Shown here piece by piece: positions 60,931-64,000 of a DNA stretch of 64,000 bases (within the stretch, counting starts at the first letter, position 1; each line of letters opens with the position of its first letter). The notes below the pieces were generated by a model. That model was given only the letters and a program-made list of their open reading frames with translations, was not told where the DNA came from and did no database searches. Source of the DNA: G963662675 sp963662675 (GTDB taxonomy: Bacteria > Bacteroidota > Bacteroidia > Bacteroidales > Prolixibacteraceae); NCBI GenBank assembly GCA_963662675.2, contig CAXXHP010000004.1, positions 620,001-684,000 of the forward strand, given 5' to 3'. A program made the translations under genes and the position numbers.

Positions 60931-61569
60931 CTAATTCTTCTCGAGTTTTCGGTGGAAAAAATAGGCATAAATTATTGGTACTATTACTATAATAGTTAGA
61001 ATTGAAATCAGTAAATAGTTCTTATTATTAGTAGTTAAAGCCAATATAAATCCCAACAAACCACCCCAGAAACAAAGTTTTCCGGCTAGTACATGTGTTT
61101 TCTTCCAGACTTCGTCGTTATTTAATGTCCAAGGTATTTTGTAACCTATGAAATAATTGCGCCTGATATTACCCATGTAGTTACCTATTAGTGCCAACAA
61201 TAGAAACACACTCGACGATATTACCGTCCCTATATTAATATTGTGGTACAGCTCGTTAACCAGAATGCACGTACTGGTTGCACTGAAGAACAATACCACA
61301 ATAAGCTTCAATTTAAAGTATGAATCACCAAATATCTCGTAGTTTTTCTTCAATGGATCTATACTAGGCAGCACTAGCAATAAAATGTAAATACCTATAG
61401 CAATTACTGGATACGACCAACGTGGACCATAGCCATTGGGCTGTCCGTTTATATCCCAATGAATTGGCATTTGAGTCGGTAACCTATTCCAAACCATCAT
61501 TAACATAGCAATTGGAAGAAAAACTATGGCAATAAGCCATAATTCCTTGAAAACATTTTCCTTGTTCAT
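60931..61569 (-). CDS. SdpI-like immunity/signal membrane protein
   Basis: A 212-residue protein with about six transmembrane helices. The N-terminal DUF1648 signature (LPTQMPIHWDINGQPNGYGPRW, residues 30-51) and the C-terminal SdpI-type IGYKIPWTLNNDEVWKKTH are intact. In Bacillus subtilis SdpI protects against the SdpC toxin and, when bound, sequesters the repressor SdpR. Here it is 1 bp downstream of an SdpR-like gene, and no SdpABC toxin genes are visible. It may sense or resist an external peptide. Confidence 0.9.
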   Translation of the reverse strand: MNKENVFKELWLIAIVFLPIAMLMMVWNRLPTQMPIHWDINGQPNGYGPRWSYPVIAIGIYILLLVLPSIDPLKKNYEIFGDSYFKLKLIVVLFFSATSTCILVNELYHNINIGTVISSSVFLLLALIGNYMGNIRRNYFIGYKIPWTLNNDEVWKKTHVLAGKLCFWGGLLGFILALTTNNKNYLLISILTIIVIVPIIYAYFFHRKLEKN

Positions 61570-61570
61570 T

Positions 61571-61828
61571 TTATTTCTTGTTTAAGTTCATCATCCATTG
61601 AATAATCTCATCCATAATAGTTGTATTGAGCGAGTAAAGTTGAAATTGTCCTTGTTTAATGGCCACTACCAGCTTGGCTTGTTTCAGAATGTCGAGATGG
61701 TGTGAGATACTGGGCTTTGAGATATTGAATTTGTCAGCAATTTCTCCTGCAGTCATATCCTTATCCTTAAGCATATTAAGTATTTCACGTCGAGTAGGAT
61801 CATTCAAAGCCTTGAATATCTGATTCAT
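61571..61828 (-). CDS. SdpR-like ArsR-family transcriptional repressor
   Basis: An 85-residue winged-helix protein. The start at 61826-61828 gives NQIFKALNDPTRREILNMLKDKDMTAGEIADKF, matching SdpR closely; a 14-residue upstream extension is not family-like. The recognition helix is SKPSISHHLDILKQA. It lacks metal-binding cysteines, as expected for SdpR-type rather than ArsR/SmtB metal sensors. It would repress its own operon (itself, SdpI-like, CPBP) by binding the palindrome at 61846-61865, and be released by SdpI capture. Confidence 0.92.
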   Translation of the reverse strand: MNQIFKALNDPTRREILNMLKDKDMTAGEIADKFNISKPSISHHLDILKQAKLVVAIKQGQFQLYSLNTTIMDEIIQWMMNLNKK

Positions 61829-61845
61829 ATATTTATTATTTATAT

Positions 61846-61865
61846 ATTTAGACAAATGTCTAAAT
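61846..61865 (-). promoter_or_regulatory. Palindromic operator of the SdpR-SdpI-CPBP operon
   Basis: ATTTAGACA-aa-TGTCTAAAT, a perfect 9-bp inverted repeat with 2-bp centre, begins 18 bp upstream of the repressor's start codon. It has the size and AT-rich form of ArsR-family operators. Confidence 0.75.
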
Positions 61866-62098
61866 AACAAATTAGATTTCCTAATTATTTATAAGCATAA
61901 TTTTTCTTAAAAATGGTGGTTAATTAAAAAAATAGAATTGAAGAACTAAATCATCTTTTAGTAAAAAGCTGAAACCCTATTATTATAGGGTATTACTAAT
62001 AATAATCAACAGGTTGACTATTTGGAGTGAGGGATTAAAAGCACTTCACTTTCAAACTGCACGGAGCCAATTCATTTATTCAATATTTTCTTTTTAAG

Positions 62099-62183
62099 CC
62101 AATCGTCAGAGACAAATTGGTGGTGTTACAACAAAGAACTGCGGTTGAACTACCCGAAGAATCTCGGATACATATAGCTTTTG
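62099..62183 (+). pseudogene. Unidentified gene tail remnant A
   Basis: The frame reads PIVRDKLVVLQQRTAVELPE and onward, with no start. It is clearly related to remnant B at 63053-63148 over 22 residues (VRDKLVVLQQRT versus VKDELAVLQQRT). I cannot name the parent gene. It runs into the end of the protease gene on the other strand. The gap 61871-62098 has nothing else recognisable. Confidence 0.5.
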
Positions 62184-62951
62184 TTAGCGACTGGGTTTTT
62201 GATATTCAACATTATATTTTTCAAACATTTTCTTTAAATAGTTTACACTCCCAATTACACCAAGCTTTCCTTCGGCTCCAGAAACAATTCCAACTAAATA
62301 ACCATTCTTATCTATTACTGGAGAACCGCTCCTCCCATCTGGCTGGGTATCTGTCGTTAAGGTTTTTATGTAATAATAATCTCCTAAATTCTTAATGCAT
62401 TGAAGTTTTATCAAGGCAGGTTCGCTATTGTCTTTTTGTTTCATCCCCCATCCAACGGAATAAACAATTTCATTGGTTTTTATTGGGGTGTATCTTATTT
62501 TTAGTGGATATAAATCAGAATAGGGTTTGTCTATTTCGAAAAGAATCCAATCTCGTACTTTTAGCGTGTTAAATTGCCCAATGTTTTCTCTTGAATTTGC
62601 ATTAATCAATCGTTCAACTGAAACACTCTTTTCATTGTCATTCTTAGAATAAAGCTTCCAGTAATTAAAATTATTTCCCAAATCGATTGTTTTTAATCCA
62701 TGCTGGTTTTCAAAAACCATAAATAAATGCTTACATGAAATTCCTAATGTGTCATATCCTGTATTTATGAGAAAAGAATTGGCCAGATCTTTATACGTTG
62801 TATCATTAAAACTAATCTCATTTGTCAGGGCAAAACTGGGCCACTGAGATAGTGGTTTTTCAATCCAGTTTTCTTTAATAATTTCAGGGTCATTCTTACA
62901 ACCCAGGGTCAATAGTATAAAACTGATTACTGTAATTCCTAGCCTTTTCAT
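62184..62951 (-). CDS. Trypsin-like serine protease lipoprotein
   Basis: A 255-residue protein with a lipoprotein signal (RLGITVISFILLTLGC, cleavage before Cys18) and a chymotrypsin-fold domain. The probable catalytic triad is His in GISCKHLFMVF (about residue 75), Asp in KVRDWILFEI (about 134), and Ser in PDGRSGSPVIDKNGYLVGIV (about 215). The oxyanion region GRSGSP is well conserved, whereas the His block lacks the usual TAAH, so it is divergent. Likely periplasmic or surface protease of unknown substrate. Monocistronic. Confidence 0.8.
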   Translation of the reverse strand: MKRLGITVISFILLTLGCKNDPEIIKENWIEKPLSQWPSFALTNEISFNDTTYKDLANSFLINTGYDTLGISCKHLFMVFENQHGLKTIDLGNNFNYWKLYSKNDNEKSVSVERLINANSRENIGQFNTLKVRDWILFEIDKPYSDLYPLKIRYTPIKTNEIVYSVGWGMKQKDNSEPALIKLQCIKNLGDYYYIKTLTTDTQPDGRSGSPVIDKNGYLVGIVSGAEGKLGVIGSVNYLKKMFEKYNVEYQKPSR

Positions 62952-62996
62952 ATTTACTTATTTACCGTATATTTTGTGTTTCCTGTTCAACCTTGC

Positions 62997-63041
62997 CGCT
63001 AATGGATAGCGTGTATGTTGAGTTGATGTAATTCAACATTT
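62997..63041 (-). pseudogene. 5'-end remnant of the 293-aa gene family
   Basis: Minus-strand sequence here is about 88% identical to codons 5-20 of the gene at 57065-57946 (LHQTQYTRYPLA part), with a one-base deletion after the GLHQ codons that breaks the frame. No further homology continues, so it is only a fragment. Confidence 0.6.
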
Positions 63042-63052
63042 CAAGTTTTTCG

Positions 63053-63148
63053 TCAAATCGTCAAAGACGAATTGGCGGTGTTGCAACAAAGAACGGTAGT
63101 TGAATTATCCGCTGAACCCCACATTATAAATGCTTTTATTAAGGACTG
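63053..63148 (+). pseudogene. Unidentified gene tail remnant B
   Basis: A reading frame ending TGA at 63146-63148 with QIVKDELAVLQQRTVVELSA and a tail INAFIKD. It is homologous to remnant A at 62099-62183. The parent family is not recognised; both look like C-terminal scraps of the same gene type. Confidence 0.5.
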
Positions 63149-63239
63149 ACATTAATATCAACAGCTTCTCCTTTATAAAAAGGATCTTCAAAATACTTTA
63201 ACACAATAATCTGGCAGAAACAAATTTGGGTACTTATTA

Positions 63240-63617
63240 TCAAGGTCTGTTTTCAAATTTATCAATCCAGTCCCTCAGTGATTTTCTGCTTAAAGCCCCA
63301 AGTACAACAAATGATAATGCAGTAATGGGGAAAATGAACATCAAGGAAACTTTTAGAACTGTAGGATTTATTATAACTAAAATAATAAAAGCTATAAGTG
63401 CTATAATGCCACCAATTAATTCCCATTTCCACGCAAGTCCAAGCCCTAACAGACATGTCCCCATTACGGATAATTGCACTATTTCATTGACAGGCATGGG
63501 TTTTAAGGATCCAGAACCCAAATTTTCACCGAGAAACATTAATGCAAAAAATGCGATTAAGAGACCGCTTAATCCCCTAAGAATCCATCGTAATGAGTTG
63601 TTTGGTTTTTCACTCAT
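63240..63617 (-). CDS. Small four-helix membrane protein (DUF7670-like)
   Basis: A 125-residue protein with four hydrophobic helices (LRGLSGLLIAFFALMFLG, VQLSVMGTCLLGLGLAW, LIGGIIALIAFIILVII, VSLMFIFPITALSFVVLGAL) and a charged C-terminal tail. This is the layout of DUF7670-type proteins. Function unknown. Surrounding gene fragments give no clue. Confidence 0.65.
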   Translation of the reverse strand: MSEKPNNSLRWILRGLSGLLIAFFALMFLGENLGSGSLKPMPVNEIVQLSVMGTCLLGLGLAWKWELIGGIIALIAFIILVIINPTVLKVSLMFIFPITALSFVVLGALSRKSLRDWIDKFENRP

Positions 63618-63896
63618 GTCATTTTCTACTTTGATTTTTCTTACTCGTATGACTTTTCAGTTTCGCCCCGTATTTTTCGGCGGGTTCAGGTCTCCACCCA
63701 ATTTTTTATATAATTTTTCTTTTTCATGTTAACTCATTTTGGATCTATTTGTTCAGTTTTACATACTTACTGCAAAACGGTTCGTGCGTGATTTCATAAG
63801 GGATTACTGGCTTCAAACCTATCAATTTACCACCCAAAATTGACAAGAATAAAAGTGTCCAAAAACCTCTAAAACCCTATGAAATATGCACATTGT

Positions 63897-64000
63897 GTGT
63901 GCCCTGCATGAGCAATTCAATGTTTAAAAAAGAATGAAAAATACAACTTTTTCTTACTAAACAATAAAGTGTAGCATGAAATTATTCCAGAGGGTGTAAG
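63897..64000 (+). mobile_element. Group II intron, 5' end (continues beyond window)
   Basis: Sequence starts GTGTGCCCTGCATGAGCAAT, the GUGYG-type group II intron 5' terminus. About 90 bases later it contains AGAGGGTGTAAG, the conserved 'GGGTGTAAGTCC' block of domain I, at the right edge of the window. Both elements in this order and spacing point to an intron inserted here on the plus strand. The rest is outside, so integrity cannot be judged. Bases 63618-63896 hold only a short decayed frame. Confidence 0.65.

Overview
The window looks like a chromosomal segment of a low-GC member of the Bacteroidota, probably a Bacteroidales/Marinilabiliales-type marine or anaerobic lineage. The evidence is a PorP/SprF + OmpA + gliding-type (type IX secretion) adhesin cluster, a V-type ATPase operon carrying DUF2764, DUF349, DUF5916 and DUF4422 proteins, LytS/LytTR signalling, and promoters with the Bacteroidota -7 box TAnnTTTG. 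The lineage below phylum is inference.

Layout. 0-7 kb: end of a DUF4422 gene, mnmE, a 5'-truncated group II intron, a Fic-domain gene with a double palindromic operator, an orphan Nif11-like gene, an M49-like lipoprotein peptidase and a thermonuclease-family gene. 7-13 kb: housekeeping genes (yidC, pyrG, a DUF349 gene). 13-19 kb: a type IX secretion-associated cluster (OmpA/PD40 protein, PorP/SprF, HYR-repeat adhesin) carrying several one-base frame breaks in homopolymers. 20-30 kb: V-type ATPase operon, read right to left as Usp, E, DUF2764, A, B, Usp, D, I, K, with two universal stress proteins embedded. 30 kb: two identical tRNA-Asp genes. 31-36 kb: metallophosphoesterase, EEP-family hydrolase, esterase, ferredoxin-nitroreductase and SulP transporter.

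36.6-54 kb is the most interesting block. It holds three secreted PQQ-type beta-propeller proteins, a DUF5916 outer-membrane-type protein, a degenerate SDR next to a LytS/LytTR two-component system, and a molybdenum-hydroxylase operon (2Fe-2S subunit, two paralogous Tat-exported catalytic subunits, XdhC, MocA-like transferase). Five promoters here share a 29-bp box in the same orientation relative to the gene, each exactly 28 nt upstream of a TAnnTTTG-like -7 box. They drive all three propeller genes, the DUF5916 gene and the Mo-hydroxylase operon. I read this as one regulon for a periplasmic oxidation system, with the LytTR regulator as the leading candidate activator.

54-64 kb: small redox enzymes, a DJ-1 family gene and an unknown 293-aa gene whose 5' end recurs as fragments elsewhere. 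There is a four-copy tandem array of a 363-bp repeat (with dispersed copies at 7.0 and 30.2 kb), remnants of a REP-associated transposase and of a TolB-like gene, an SdpR/SdpI/CPBP immunity-like operon, a lipoprotein serine protease, a small membrane protein, and, at the right edge, what looks like the 5' end of a group II intron.
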